Positions 27,244 through 34,686 of a stretch of DNA of 64,000 nucleotides are shown here, in pieces. The stretch spans positions 16,001 through 80,000 of the forward strand of contig NZ_JAALFH010000008.1 of the NCBI RefSeq assembly GCF_011058255.1. Reading direction: 5' to 3'. Source of the DNA: Thioalkalivibrio sp. XN8. Lineage in GTDB: Bacteria > Pseudomonadota > Gammaproteobacteria > Steroidobacterales > XN24. Position 1 is the stretch's first letter, and the number at the start of each line of letters is the position of its first letter. The position numbers and the translations under genes are program-made. The notes beneath the pieces are model-generated. The model saw nothing but the letters and a program-made list of their open reading frames with translations, did no database searches and was not told where the DNA came from.

Positions 27244-27276
27244 GAGGCCCCGGCACCCGCCGGGGCCTCACTTTTT
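27244..27276 (+). terminator. Rho-independent terminator of the PhoX-type gene
   Basis: An 11-bp GC-rich stem, GAGGCCCCGGC (27244-27254) and GCCGGGGCCTC (27259-27269), with a 4-nt loop, followed by ACTTTTT. It lies between the phosphatase stop and the next start. Confidence 0.88.
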
Positions 27277-27306
27277 CGCGGCCCCGGCAGGGTGTAGGCT
27301 GCGGCG

Positions 27307-27900
27307 ATGCTGCTGTTCTTCGACGTCGAGACCACCGGCCTCCCCAGCCGGCGCAACGCCACCTACCGCGAGGTGGACGCCTGGCCGCGCATCGTCTCGA
27401 TCAGCTGGGCCGTGGCCGCCGGCCCGGGCGAGGTCGCGGCCCACCGCAGCGCCGTCATCCAGCCCGACGGCTTCACCATCCCCTGGGGCGCCGAGCAGGT
27501 GCACGGCATCAGCACCGCCCACGCGCTGCAGTTCGGCCGGCCGCTCAACGACGTGCTGCGCGAACTCGCCGAGGATCTGGAGACGCACGTGCCGTTCCGG
27601 CTGGTGGCGCACAACATGGACTTCGACCGCAACGTGCTGTTCTCGGAGCTGGTGCGTGCGGGCCGCATGCCGCCGGCGCCGGAGCTGCTGCGTTCGCTGG
27701 GCGCGCTGCCGACCGTCTGCACCATGCTGTCCTCGGTCGAGGTCTGCCGCCTGCCCGGCCGCTACGGCGACTACAAGTGGCCGCGACTGGCGGAACTCCA
27801 CGAGCATCTCTTCGGCGAGGGTTTCGCCGGCGCGCATGACGCGGCCGCCGACGTGCTGGCCTGTGTGCGCTGTTACTTCGCGCTGCGCGGGGAAGGCTGA
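27307..27900 (+). CDS. DnaQ-like 3'-5' exonuclease (DEDDh)
   Basis: 197 residues. Exonuclease motifs are in order: ExoI FFDVETTGLP, ExoII LVAHNMDFDRNVL, ExoIII AGAHDAAADVLACVRCYF (H...D, the DEDDh type). It resembles stand-alone exonuclease-domain proteins rather than the polymerase III epsilon subunit. The likely role is DNA or RNA end trimming in repair. The start ATG follows directly after the preceding terminator region. Confidence 0.9.
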   Translation: MLLFFDVETTGLPSRRNATYREVDAWPRIVSISWAVAAGPGEVAAHRSAVIQPDGFTIPWGAEQVHGISTAHALQFGRPLNDVLRELAEDLETHVPFRLVAHNMDFDRNVLFSELVRAGRMPPAPELLRSLGALPTVCTMLSSVEVCRLPGRYGDYKWPRLAELHEHLFGEGFAGAHDAAADVLACVRCYFALRGEG

Positions 27901-27934
27901 GTTTCTTTACTTGCCCGCGACAAATGCTACCTTG

Positions 27935-27962
27935 TGTGTATCACCCAGGCGATCTATACACA
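27935..27962. promoter_or_regulatory. Inverted-repeat operator and candidate promoter of vapBC
   Basis: TGTGTAT (27935-27941) and ATACACA (27956-27962) form a perfect 7-bp inverted repeat with a 14-bp spacer, 15 bp before vapB. TATACA (27955-27960) inside the right arm could be the -10, with TTGTGT 17 bp upstream. Binding of VapBC here would block transcription. Confidence 0.55.
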
Positions 27963-27976
27963 TTAAAGGCCCGCGC

Positions 27977-28168
27977 ATGAGAACCAATATCGTGATCGAC
28001 GACAAGCTGATGGCCGAAGCACTGCGGGTGTCGGGCGCGCGCAGCAAGCGGGAGGTGGTAGAGCTGGGGTTGAAGACCCTGGTCCAGCTCAAGCGCCAGG
28101 AGCGCATTCGCGGCCTCCGCGGCAAGCTGCGCTGGACGGGTGACCTCGAGGCCATGAGAACGGACTGA
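27977..28168 (+). CDS. vapB: VapB antitoxin
   Basis: 63 residues. MRTNIVIDDKLMAEALRVSGARSKREVVELGLKTLVQLKRQERIRGLRGKLRWTGDLEAMR is a type II VapB of the RHH kind (COG5450-like), with a DNA-binding N-terminus and a C-terminal GKL-W-GDL segment that occupies the VapC active site. Its TGA overlaps the vapC ATG by one base (TGATG). Likely autoregulated through the inverted repeat upstream. Confidence 0.92.
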   Translation: MRTNIVIDDKLMAEALRVSGARSKREVVELGLKTLVQLKRQERIRGLRGKLRWTGDLEAMRTD

Positions 28169-28557
28169 TGGTGCTGGTCGATACCAGCGTCTGGATCGAT
28201 TACTTCAACGGCGCGCCGACGCGGGCAGCTGACGTGCTGGATGGCCTGCTGGGGACGGAGCCCGTCGCCGTCGGTGACCTGATCCTGGTCGAGGTCCTGC
28301 AGGGCTTCCGGCGCGATCGCGACTACCGTGTTGCGCGTGAGCTCCTCGAAGGGTTGCCGGTGTTTGAGCTGCTGGATCGCAATCGCGCGCCGAGGGTGGC
28401 CGACAACTACCGGGCGCTGCGCAAGCGGGGCGTCACCGTCCGCAAGACGACCGACGCGGTGATCGCGAGCTTCTGTATTGCCGAGGCCCTGCCGCTGCTG
28501 TACGCGGACCGGGATTTCGACCCCTTCGTCGAGTTCCTCGGGCTGAAGCGCGCCTGA
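28168..28557 (+). CDS. vapC: VapC PIN-domain ribonuclease toxin
   Basis: 129 residues. PIN acidic residues appear in VLVDTSVWIDYFNG (Asp), LILVEVLQGFR (Glu), VRKTTDAVIASFCIAEALPLLYADRDFDPF (Asp and the final Asp pair). VapC toxins cleave tRNA or rRNA and are inhibited by the cognate VapB. Translationally coupled to vapB. It converges on the outer-membrane-type gene with a 7-bp gap. Confidence 0.93.
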   Translation: MVLVDTSVWIDYFNGAPTRAADVLDGLLGTEPVAVGDLILVEVLQGFRRDRDYRVARELLEGLPVFELLDRNRAPRVADNYRALRKRGVTVRKTTDAVIASFCIAEALPLLYADRDFDPFVEFLGLKRA

Positions 28558-28564
28558 ACCTGTT

Positions 28565-29080
28565 TCAGCCGCCGAACCTCCAGCTCGCCCGCAGCGCCAC
28601 CGCGCTGCCGCTCAGGCTCACCGCAAAGCCGAGACGCCGCCGCTCCCAGCCCAGCGCAGGGACGACGGTGACGCCGACACCCAGCGCGTTGTTCAGGGGC
28701 AGCTGGTCCTCGTGCGGTTCCTTGTAGCCGTGCACCAGGCCGAGGCTCACGGCCCAGAACAACTCCCCGCCCCAGGCCGGCTTCCAGTCCCACTCCAGGC
28801 CGTAATAGATGGTCTGCGAGAACTGGCCGTAGGAGTTGTCGAACACCGCCGCGCCGAAGTGGCTGCGGTCGGCGTTCCAGAACACGTGGCGCGGGGTAAT
28901 GAACTCGGCGGCGACGACGTGGTTCCAGTCGACGAAGTCATCGTCGTTGGTGACATGGAACACGCGCGGCGTGTAGGCGACCCGGAAGCGGTCCTCCTCG
29001 CCGAACCACGCGGGCCGCGCCCCGGCTGCCGGTGCGGCGAGGAGCAGGACGAGGGCGAGGCAGGCGAGGCGGTGCGACAT
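28565..29080 (-). CDS. Predicted outer-membrane beta-barrel protein, unknown function
   Basis: 171 residues from ATG at 29080. It has a signal peptide (LACLALVLLLAAPAAGA). The mature part alternates hydrophobic and polar residues and is rich in aromatics (FGAAVFDNSYGQFSQTIYYGLEWDW; LFWAVSLGLVHGYKE). It ends ALRASWRFGG with a penultimate beta strand, as in small outer-membrane barrels of about eight strands. PagP- or PagL-like enzymes have comparable size, but I see no convincing catalytic motif, so no function is assigned. Confidence 0.65.
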   Translation of the reverse strand: MSHRLACLALVLLLAAPAAGARPAWFGEEDRFRVAYTPRVFHVTNDDDFVDWNHVVAAEFITPRHVFWNADRSHFGAAVFDNSYGQFSQTIYYGLEWDWKPAWGGELFWAVSLGLVHGYKEPHEDQLPLNNALGVGVTVVPALGWERRRLGFAVSLSGSAVALRASWRFGG

Positions 29081-29264
29081 GTGGGATTCCCCGGGGACCT
29101 GTCGGCGCTTTCGTCGGGCCGGGCCGCGTGGATTTCGTCCGCTTGGGGGGCATCCCCGGCGGCGGGCCGTGCATTTGCGCCCGACCGGCATGGATAACCG
29201 CTCTTCCCCGCGGCGGTTCGCGCCGCAACTATGGGATCCGGTACTGGAGCTGCCGGTGGACGAT

Positions 29265-29286
29265 GTGTACACTTAAACGTGTACAC
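29265..29286. promoter_or_regulatory. Twin GTGTACAC palindromes, likely operator of the Phd-PIN module
   Basis: Two identical 8-bp palindromes, GTGTACAC at 29265-29272 and 29279-29286, are separated by TTAAAC, 15 bp before the antitoxin ATG. Paired palindromes of this type (often GTGTACAC-like) are the usual binding sites of Phd/YefM antitoxin dimers. Confidence 0.7.
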
Positions 29287-29301
29287 CTTTGGGGATCGGC
29301 G

Positions 29302-29538
29302 ATGACCATGGTGAATGTGCGCGAAACTCGCGAGCGGTTGTCCCGCCTCCTCGACGCCGTGGCGGCGGGTGAGGAAGTGGTGATCATGCGCCACGGGCGG
29401 CCGGTGGCGCGGCTGGTGCCGGCCGGGCGGGGGGAGATCGCCTTCCAGTCGCGCGAGGCATTGCGCGCCGCTCTCCCGCCGATGCAAAGACCGGCTGCCG
29501 CGGAGGCCCGGGCCGGCCGCGACGAGGAGCGCTACTGA
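29302..29538 (+). CDS. Phd/YefM-family antitoxin
   Basis: 78 residues. VNVRETRERLSRLLDAVAAGEEVVIMRHGRPVARLVPA is the complete Phd/YefM fold: a DNA-binding helix pair and the strand HGRPVARLV. The C-terminal tail is expected to wrap the PIN toxin. ATG 29302 or 29308 could be the start. Its TGA is directly followed by the toxin GTG. Probably represses its own promoter through the twin palindromes. Confidence 0.92.
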   Translation: MTMVNVRETRERLSRLLDAVAAGEEVVIMRHGRPVARLVPAGRGEIAFQSREALRAALPPMQRPAAAEARAGRDEERY

Positions 29539-29994
29539 GTGCTTTACCTCGATACGAGCGCGCTGTTGCCGTTCTACCGCGAGGAGGCGACCAGCGCGGT
29601 GGTGGAGAGGTTGTTGCTGGCGCAACGGGAGCCCGTGCTGCTCAGCCGGTTGAGCGAGCTCGAGGTGGCCTCGGCACTGGCTCGCTGGATGCGCCTGAGA
29701 GAACTCGACGAGGGGCAGGCCGGGCAGATCGAGAACGCGTTTCGCGAAGATGTTCGCGCGGGTCGTTTCCAGGTGGTGGAGCCTGGCCCGGGCGACTACT
29801 CGCGCGCCCGCGAGTGGCTGCTGGCGAGGAAGACGGCCCTGCGAGTGCTGGATGCGCTGCACCTGGCTTGCGCGGTCCGGCACGAGGCGCGCCTGGTGAC
29901 GGCCGATGCGGTCATGACCGGGGCCGCCGTGTCTTTCGGCCTGCAGGTGGAGCGAATCGGGCCCGGCCGCGCCCGCAAGCCGCGCCGCCGCTAG
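29539..29994 (+). CDS. PIN-domain toxin (VapC-like)
   Basis: 151 residues starting at GTG 29539 directly after the antitoxin stop. PIN residues: LYLDTSALLPFYREE (Asp), LSELEVASALARW (Glu), LRVLDALHLACAVRHEARLVTADAVM (Asp, Asp). Pairing of Phd-type antitoxin with a PIN toxin is common. Its TAG forms one half of a CTAG shared with the gene on the other strand. Confidence 0.92.
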   Translation: MLYLDTSALLPFYREEATSAVVERLLLAQREPVLLSRLSELEVASALARWMRLRELDEGQAGQIENAFREDVRAGRFQVVEPGPGDYSRAREWLLARKTALRVLDALHLACAVRHEARLVTADAVMTGAAVSFGLQVERIGPGRARKPRRR

Positions 29995-30305
29995 CTGAAC
30001 TGCACCCGGTCCTTGAGTTCGTCCAGGGTGAGGCCCGGCGAGGCCAGGGTGCCTTCGTCCGGCCCGCCGCCGACCACCATGCCGATGCCGGCCACCGGCG
30101 GCAGGGTGTCGAGGCGGAAGCGCCCGGGCTGGGGCTGGGAGCGGATGAAGCACTCCTCGTCGAAGAACAGCCGGTCGTCGCTGCGGGCGATTTCGTCGGA
30201 GTCGATCGTCTGGTAGCCGACCAGCTCGCGGATGGCGTCGAGCGAGGGTTCGATCTCGACCTGCTCGATGGTCTGCTGGAAGGGATTGATGAGATAGGCG
30301 TGCAT
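29991..30305 (-). CDS. Hypothetical protein, possibly DUF3846-like
   Basis: 104 residues from ATG at 30305 (an in-frame ATG at 30335 would add 10). The sequence MHAYLINPFQQTIEQVEIEPSLDAIRELVGYQTIDSD...RLFFDEECFIR...PGRFRLDTLPPVAGIGMVVGG is compact with a Gly-rich end. It is reminiscent of DUF3846 (N-terminal valine-pathway-like) proteins but I cannot confirm the family. Upstream lies palindrome copy 3. The stop shares CTAG 29991-29994 with the PIN toxin. Confidence 0.65.
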   Translation of the reverse strand: MHAYLINPFQQTIEQVEIEPSLDAIRELVGYQTIDSDEIARSDDRLFFDEECFIRSQPQPGRFRLDTLPPVAGIGMVVGGGPDEGTLASPGLTLDELKDRVQFS

Positions 30306-30350
30306 GGCTCCGTCCGGGTTGATGTTGCGCTGCACAGGATACTACGACGC

Positions 30351-30377
30351 TGGGGACTGTCCCGGGGACAGTCCCCA
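30351..30377. repeat. Dispersed palindrome, copy 3 (head-to-head cores)
   Basis: Two cores abut in inverted orientation: GGGGACTGTCCC (30352-30363) and GGGGACAGTCCCC (30364-30376), making a larger palindrome. It lies in the gap between the divergent 29991-30305 gene and ccdA, where it could also act on transcription. Confidence 0.85.
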
Positions 30378-30445
30378 AAATGCGCATGGACGATGCGGGT
30401 AGGGATGCGTATGCTGTGATGGTCTATCGCGACAAGGTGATGCCG

Positions 30446-30691
30446 ATGGCCACGGTATTCGATGCCGACGCACCGAGGAAAGCCGTCAACCTGACCGTTA
30501 ATTCGGACTTGTTGCACCGGGCCCGGGCGCTGAAGATCAACCTCTCCAGGACGCTGGAGGTGGCGCTGGTGAGCGAGATGAAAAAGCGCGAGCAGGCGGA
30601 GTGGCTGGCCGCGAACCGGGCGGCGATCGAGGGCTACAACGAGCTCGTCGAAGGCGAGGGCGTATTCAGCGACGGTCTGCGTTCTTTCTGA
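30446..30691 (+). CDS. ccdA: CcdA-type antitoxin
   Basis: 81 residues from ATG 30446 with AAGGTGA 5 nt upstream. RKAVNLTVNSDLLHRARALKINLSRTLEVAL is the DNA-binding RHH part, and SEMKKREQAEWLAANRAAIEGYNELVEGEGVFSDGLRSF is the CcdB-binding tail, close to plasmid F CcdA. Its TGA overlaps the ccdB ATG by one base. Acts by binding CcdB and repressing the operon. Confidence 0.93.
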   Translation: MATVFDADAPRKAVNLTVNSDLLHRARALKINLSRTLEVALVSEMKKREQAEWLAANRAAIEGYNELVEGEGVFSDGLRSF

Positions 30692-31008
30692 TGCCGCAGT
30701 TCGTGGTCTACCGCAACCCGAATCCTGCCACGCGCGACCGTTTCCCCCTTTTGCTGGACGTGCAGAACGACCTGCTGGCGGAGCTCGGGACTCGCGTGGT
30801 GGTTCCCCTGGCCCCGGCGACCCGGTTGCCGGCCCCCCCGATGACGCAGCTGACGCCGGTGCTCCGGCTCGAGGGCACGGACTACGTGATGCTCGCGCCG
30901 CAACTGGCCGGAATCCCCCGGCGCCTCCTCGGCGAAAGCGTCGCGGACCTGTCCAGCCGGCGCGATGATATTCTCGCCGCGCTCGACTTCCTCGTCACCG
31001 GCTACTGA
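30691..31008 (+). CDS. ccdB: CcdB-type gyrase-poisoning toxin
   Basis: 105 residues: PQFVVYRNPNPATRDRFPLLLDVQNDLLAELGTRVVVPL...TPVLRLEGTDYVMLAPQLAGIPRRLLGESVADLSSRRDDILAALDFLVTGY. This is a full-length CcdB (plasmid F CcdB has 101 residues). The C-terminal trio of the F toxin (Trp-Gly-Ile) that contacts gyrase is not preserved here (TGY), so gyrase poisoning cannot be assumed. Translationally coupled to ccdA. Confidence 0.9.
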   Translation: MPQFVVYRNPNPATRDRFPLLLDVQNDLLAELGTRVVVPLAPATRLPAPPMTQLTPVLRLEGTDYVMLAPQLAGIPRRLLGESVADLSSRRDDILAALDFLVTGY

Positions 31009-31027
31009 CCGCTAGACTAGAGACGCC

Positions 31028-32116
31028 ATGAACCGCAGCGACCATCCCCTGTTCCAGCCTTGCCGCCTCGGCCCGCTGGAACTCCAGAACCGCATCGTGC
31101 TGGCCCCGCTGACCCGCAGCCGGGCCGAAAGCAACGTGCCCAACGCCCTGATGGCCGAGTACTACGGCCAGCGCAGCTCGGCCGGCCTGATCATCACCGA
31201 GGGCACCTCGCCGTCGCCGAACGGGCTGGGCTACCCGCGCATCCCCGGCATCTTCTCGCCGGCCCAGGTCGAGGGCTGGCGCGCCGTCACCGCGGCCGCC
31301 CATGCCGGCGGGGCGAAGATCTTCATGCAGCTGATGCACACCGGCCGCATCGGCCATCCCCGCAACCTGCCCGCCGACGCCCAGGTCCTCGCGCCCTCGG
31401 CCGTGGCGGCCCGGGGCCAGATGTATACCGACGCGGCCGGCCTGCAGCCCTTGCCGCAGCCCGAGGCCATGACCGCCGAGGACATCGCGCACGCCCAGGC
31501 CGAGTTCGTGCAGGGCGCCAGGAACGCGGTCGCGGCCGGCTGCGACGGCATCGAGCTCCACGGCGCGAACGGGTATCTCATCGAGCAGTTCTTCCGCCCG
31601 ACCTCCAACCGGCGCGAGGACGAGTACGGCGGGTCGTTCGCCAACCGCGCCCGCTTCGCACTGGAGGTTGCCGAGCGGACGGCCGCGGCCATCGGCCGCG
31701 AGCGCGTCGGCATCCGCCTGTCGCCCTTCGGCGTGTTCAACGACATGCCGCATTACGAGGCCATGGCCGCGGACTACACCGCGCTGGCCGGCGAGCTCGG
31801 CCGCCTGGGGCTGGCCTATGTCCATCTCGTCGACCACTCCGCGAGCGGCGCGCCGGAGGTGCCGGAGGCCCTGAAGCTGGCCATGGCGGAGCAGTTCGGC
31901 GGGCCGGTCATCCGCTGCGGCGGCTACACCGCGGAGCGGGCGCTGGCCGATATCGACGCCGGCAAAGCCGACCTCATCGCCGTCGGCCGCGATTTCCTCG
32001 CCAACCCCGACCTGCCGCGGCGCTGGCGCGAGGGCCTGGAGCTGAACACGCCGAATCCCGACACCTTCTACACGCCGGGGCCGCAGGGCTACACGGACTA
32101 CCCGTTCGCCGGCTGA
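31028..32116 (+). CDS. Old yellow enzyme family flavin oxidoreductase (alkene reductase)
   Basis: 362 residues, FMN-dependent TIM barrel of the NemA/OYE class, which reduces alpha,beta-unsaturated carbonyls or nitro-esters with NADPH. Marks: LFQPCRLGPLELQNRIVLAPLTRSRA, LIITEGTSPSPNGLGYP, IFMQLMHTGRIGHP, the substrate pair His/Asn in ELHGANGYLIEQFFRPTSNRREDEYGGS, VIRCGGYT and DLIAVGRDFLANPDLP. The active-site sequence HGAN replaces the more common H-(S/A)-A-N. Stands 19 bp after ccdB but is probably transcribed alone. Confidence 0.93.
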   Translation: MNRSDHPLFQPCRLGPLELQNRIVLAPLTRSRAESNVPNALMAEYYGQRSSAGLIITEGTSPSPNGLGYPRIPGIFSPAQVEGWRAVTAAAHAGGAKIFMQLMHTGRIGHPRNLPADAQVLAPSAVAARGQMYTDAAGLQPLPQPEAMTAEDIAHAQAEFVQGARNAVAAGCDGIELHGANGYLIEQFFRPTSNRREDEYGGSFANRARFALEVAERTAAAIGRERVGIRLSPFGVFNDMPHYEAMAADYTALAGELGRLGLAYVHLVDHSASGAPEVPEALKLAMAEQFGGPVIRCGGYTAERALADIDAGKADLIAVGRDFLANPDLPRRWREGLELNTPNPDTFYTPGPQGYTDYPFAG

Positions 32117-32129
32117 GGCCGGCGCGCGC

Positions 32130-32609
32130 TCAGAGGAAGCGCACCAGCAGGAACAGCCCGATCATGGTGAAGCCGAGCGCGATCTTCGCGGCGGTGCCGA
32201 TGACCAGCCCGAGGGTGGCGCCCCAGCCGGCGCGGCCTGCCGCCACCAGGTCGCGCCGGTCGGCGAGCTCGCCGATGAGCGCGCCGACAAACGGGCCGAG
32301 CAGCAGGCCGGCGAAGCCGAAAAAGATCCCGATCACGGCGCCGATGGCGGCGCCCGCGACGGAGCGGGGCGAGGCGCCGTAGCGTTTCGCTCCCAGCGCG
32401 CCGGCGACGAAGTCGGCCACCAGCGCCAGCACCGCCATCAGGGCCAGCGTGACGAGGGTCTTGGTCCCGACGAAGGCGAAGCCCTCCGCCGCGGCGGCAG
32501 CCAGCAGCCCGGCGAACAGCAGCACCGGGCCCGGCAGCGCCGGCAGCACCAGCCCGGCCAGCCCGACCAGGACCAGGACGACGGCCAGAATCCACAGCAG
32601 GACGGTCAT
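32130..32609 (-). CDS. DUF456 membrane protein
   Basis: 159 residues with four to five hydrophobic helices rich in Gly and Ala: LLWILAVVLVLVGLAGLVLPALPGPVLLFAGLLAAA, then LADFVAGALGAKRYGAS..SVAGAAIGAVIGIFFGFAGLLLGPFVGALIGEL and the final hydrophobic segment. These features match DUF456, an uncharacterised inner-membrane family. It follows the flavodoxin-type gene in the same orientation with 25 bp between them, so an operon is likely. Confidence 0.87.
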   Translation of the reverse strand: MTVLLWILAVVLVLVGLAGLVLPALPGPVLLFAGLLAAAAAEGFAFVGTKTLVTLALMAVLALVADFVAGALGAKRYGASPRSVAGAAIGAVIGIFFGFAGLLLGPFVGALIGELADRRDLVAAGRAGWGATLGLVIGTAAKIALGFTMIGLFLLVRFL

Positions 32610-32634
32610 GCCGTCATGATACCCAGCGCCGGCT

Positions 32635-33381
32635 TCAACGGTAATCGGGGTTGGGATGGTCGAAGCGGCAGCCGGCCTCCCATGCGCTGCGCTGGTTGCC
32701 GTGGGCCGGGATGCCGCCGGCCTGCCGCAGCAGGCGCGCCAGGTGCATCAGGTTCCAGGCCATGAAGGTCGTGTTGCGCTGGGTGAAATCGTTCTCCGGG
32801 CCGCCGGAGCCCTCGTCGGCGTAGGAGGCGCCGGGCCCCGCCTCGCCGATCCAGCCGCAGTCGGCCTGCGGCGGGATGGTGTAGCCGAGGTGCTGGAGCG
32901 CGTAGAGCACGGTCATGCCGCAGTGCTTGACGCCGTCCTCGTTGCCCGTGACGACACAGCCGCCGACGCGCCCGTAGAAGGCGTACTGGCCCTGGTCGTT
33001 GAGCTTGCCGGACTCGCTGTAGAGCCGCTCGATCAGCCGCCGGCACACGGAGCTCTCCTCGCCGAGCCAGATCGGCGTGCCCACCACCAGGATGTCGGCC
33101 GCCATCACTTTCGCGCTCAGCTGCGGCCAGTCGTCGCGCTCGAAACCGTGCTCCGTCATGTCGGGGTACACCCCCGGCGCCAGCTCGTAGTCGACCGGGC
33201 GCAGCACCTCGGTGGCGATGTCGTTGGCGGCCATGATCTCGCGCGCGACCCCGATCAGGGCCTCGGTGTGCGACAGGGTGCCGCTGGGCTTCAGGGTGCA
33301 GTTCAAAAAGAGCGCGGACAGGCCGGCGAAATCGTAGTCGTGCTCCGCGCACAGCGCGCGCTGGCGGTCGTTCAGGCTCAT
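32635..33381 (-). CDS. Flavodoxin-family NAD(P)H-dependent oxidoreductase
   Basis: 248 residues. The flavodoxin-like fold begins at LSALFLNCTLKPSGTLSHTEALIGVAREIM (flavin phosphate loop), continues through ADILVVGTPIWLGEESSVCRRLIERLYSESGKLNDQGQ and GRVGGCVVTGNEDGVKHCGMTVLYALQHLGYTIPPQADCGWIGEAGPG. It resembles the NADPH-dependent FMN reductase/WrbA-related group. The substrate is unknown. It divides from the alpha/beta hydrolase gene on the other strand over about 100 bp. Confidence 0.87.
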   Translation of the reverse strand: MSLNDRQRALCAEHDYDFAGLSALFLNCTLKPSGTLSHTEALIGVAREIMAANDIATEVLRPVDYELAPGVYPDMTEHGFERDDWPQLSAKVMAADILVVGTPIWLGEESSVCRRLIERLYSESGKLNDQGQYAFYGRVGGCVVTGNEDGVKHCGMTVLYALQHLGYTIPPQADCGWIGEAGPGASYADEGSGGPENDFTQRNTTFMAWNLMHLARLLRQAGGIPAHGNQRSAWEAGCRFDHPNPDYR

Positions 33382-33483
33382 GTCGTGCCTCCCTGTCAGT
33401 CTTGTCGCAAACGGTTCCAGCCTTCACCCTAGTCCCCGGGCCGGCAGATTGCACACCGGCGAACGCGCGACAGGAGAGACCGG

Positions 33484-34686
33484 ATGGACAAGCTTCGCTT
33501 CGAGAACCGCCACGGCATCCAGCTCACGGGCACGCTGGAGCTGCCGCCCGGCGGCGAGTGGCGCGCGACCGCCCTGTTCGCGCACTGCTTCACCTGCTCG
33601 CGCAACATCCGGGCGGCCCGCGACGTGACCCGCGCGCTGGCCCGGGCGGGCTTCGCGGTGCTGCGCTTCGACTTCACCGGCCTCGGCGAAAGCGAGGGCG
33701 AGTTCGCCGACACCAGTTTCGCCAGCAACCTGGACGATCTCGAGGACGCGGCCCGCTGGCTGGCCGGGCACTACGCGCCGCCGCAGCTGCTGGTGGGCCA
33801 TTCGCTGGGCGGCACGGCCGTCCTCGCGGTCGCCGAGCGGCTCGAGAGCGTGCGCGCCGTGGCCACGCTGGGCGCCCCGGCGTCCCCGGAGCACGTGCTC
33901 AGGCAATTCGGCTCCGGCCTGGAACAAATCGAGGAGGAGGGCAGCGCCGAGGTGGAGCTGGCCGGGCGCAGTTTCCGCGTGCGGCGGGATTTCGTCGCGG
34001 ACGCGCGCCGGCACCCGCTGGGCGAACGCCTGGCGCGGCTGCGGCGGGCCCTGCTGGTGCTGCATTCGCCCGTCGATGCCGTGGTCCCGGTCGGCGAGGC
34101 GCAGAAGATCTTCGTCGCCGCGAAACACCCGAAGAGTTTCGTCAGCCTGGACGATGCCGACCACCTGTTGTCGCGCTCCGAGCACTCGACCTATGCCGGC
34201 AACGTGATCGCGGCCTGGGCCGCCCGCTTCCTGGAACTGCCGGCGCCCGAGCCGGCGCCCGGGGCGCGGGTCCGCGGGCTGACGGCCGACGGCTTCCTGG
34301 GCAGCGTGCAGGCCGGCCCGCATGCGCTGGTCACCGACGAGCCGGCCGACAAGGGCGGCCGGGACCTGGGGCCGGACCCCTACCAGTTCCTGGCCGCGGC
34401 CCTGGGCAGCTGCACGGTCATGACGCTCAATATGTACGCCCGCCACAAGAAGCTGCCGGTCACCCGGGTGAGCTGCGAGGTCACGCACCGGCGCGTCCAC
34501 GCGGAGGACTGCGCGGACTGCGAGCAGCGCGACGGCCACATCCACGAGCTCAGCCGCGTGATCGCGATCGAAGGCGAGCTGGAACCGGCGCAGCGCGAGC
34601 GCATGCTCCAGATCGCCGACCGCTGCCCCGTGCACCGGACGCTGGAGGGCGAGATCAAGATCCGCTCGGAGCTGGCCGAGCCCTAG
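33484..34686 (+). CDS. Bifunctional alpha/beta hydrolase-OsmC protein
   Basis: 400 residues. Residues 1-~250 are an alpha/beta hydrolase: LFAHCFTCSRNIRAARDV, FDFTGLGESEG, nucleophile elbow GHSLGGTA, catalytic acid in LHSPVDAVVP, His in DDADHLLS. Residues ~265-400 are an OsmC/Ohr-like domain: GRDLGPDPYQFLAAALGSCTVMTLNMYARHKKLPV with one redox Cys, and CPVHRTLEG with the second. This fusion is known in many bacteria and may couple ester hydrolysis to peroxide reduction. Downstream the stop shares CTAG with the next gene. Confidence 0.93.
   Translation: MDKLRFENRHGIQLTGTLELPPGGEWRATALFAHCFTCSRNIRAARDVTRALARAGFAVLRFDFTGLGESEGEFADTSFASNLDDLEDAARWLAGHYAPPQLLVGHSLGGTAVLAVAERLESVRAVATLGAPASPEHVLRQFGSGLEQIEEEGSAEVELAGRSFRVRRDFVADARRHPLGERLARLRRALLVLHSPVDAVVPVGEAQKIFVAAKHPKSFVSLDDADHLLSRSEHSTYAGNVIAAWAARFLELPAPEPAPGARVRGLTADGFLGSVQAGPHALVTDEPADKGGRDLGPDPYQFLAAALGSCTVMTLNMYARHKKLPVTRVSCEVTHRRVHAEDCADCEQRDGHIHELSRVIAIEGELEPAQRERMLQIADRCPVHRTLEGEIKIRSELAEP

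Noticed and set aside
25262..27271. 669-codon open frame on the minus strand
   Set aside because: It lies entirely opposite the PhoX-type gene, has no domain resemblance and is full of low-complexity Arg/Ala/Gly runs typical of antisense frames in high-GC DNA.
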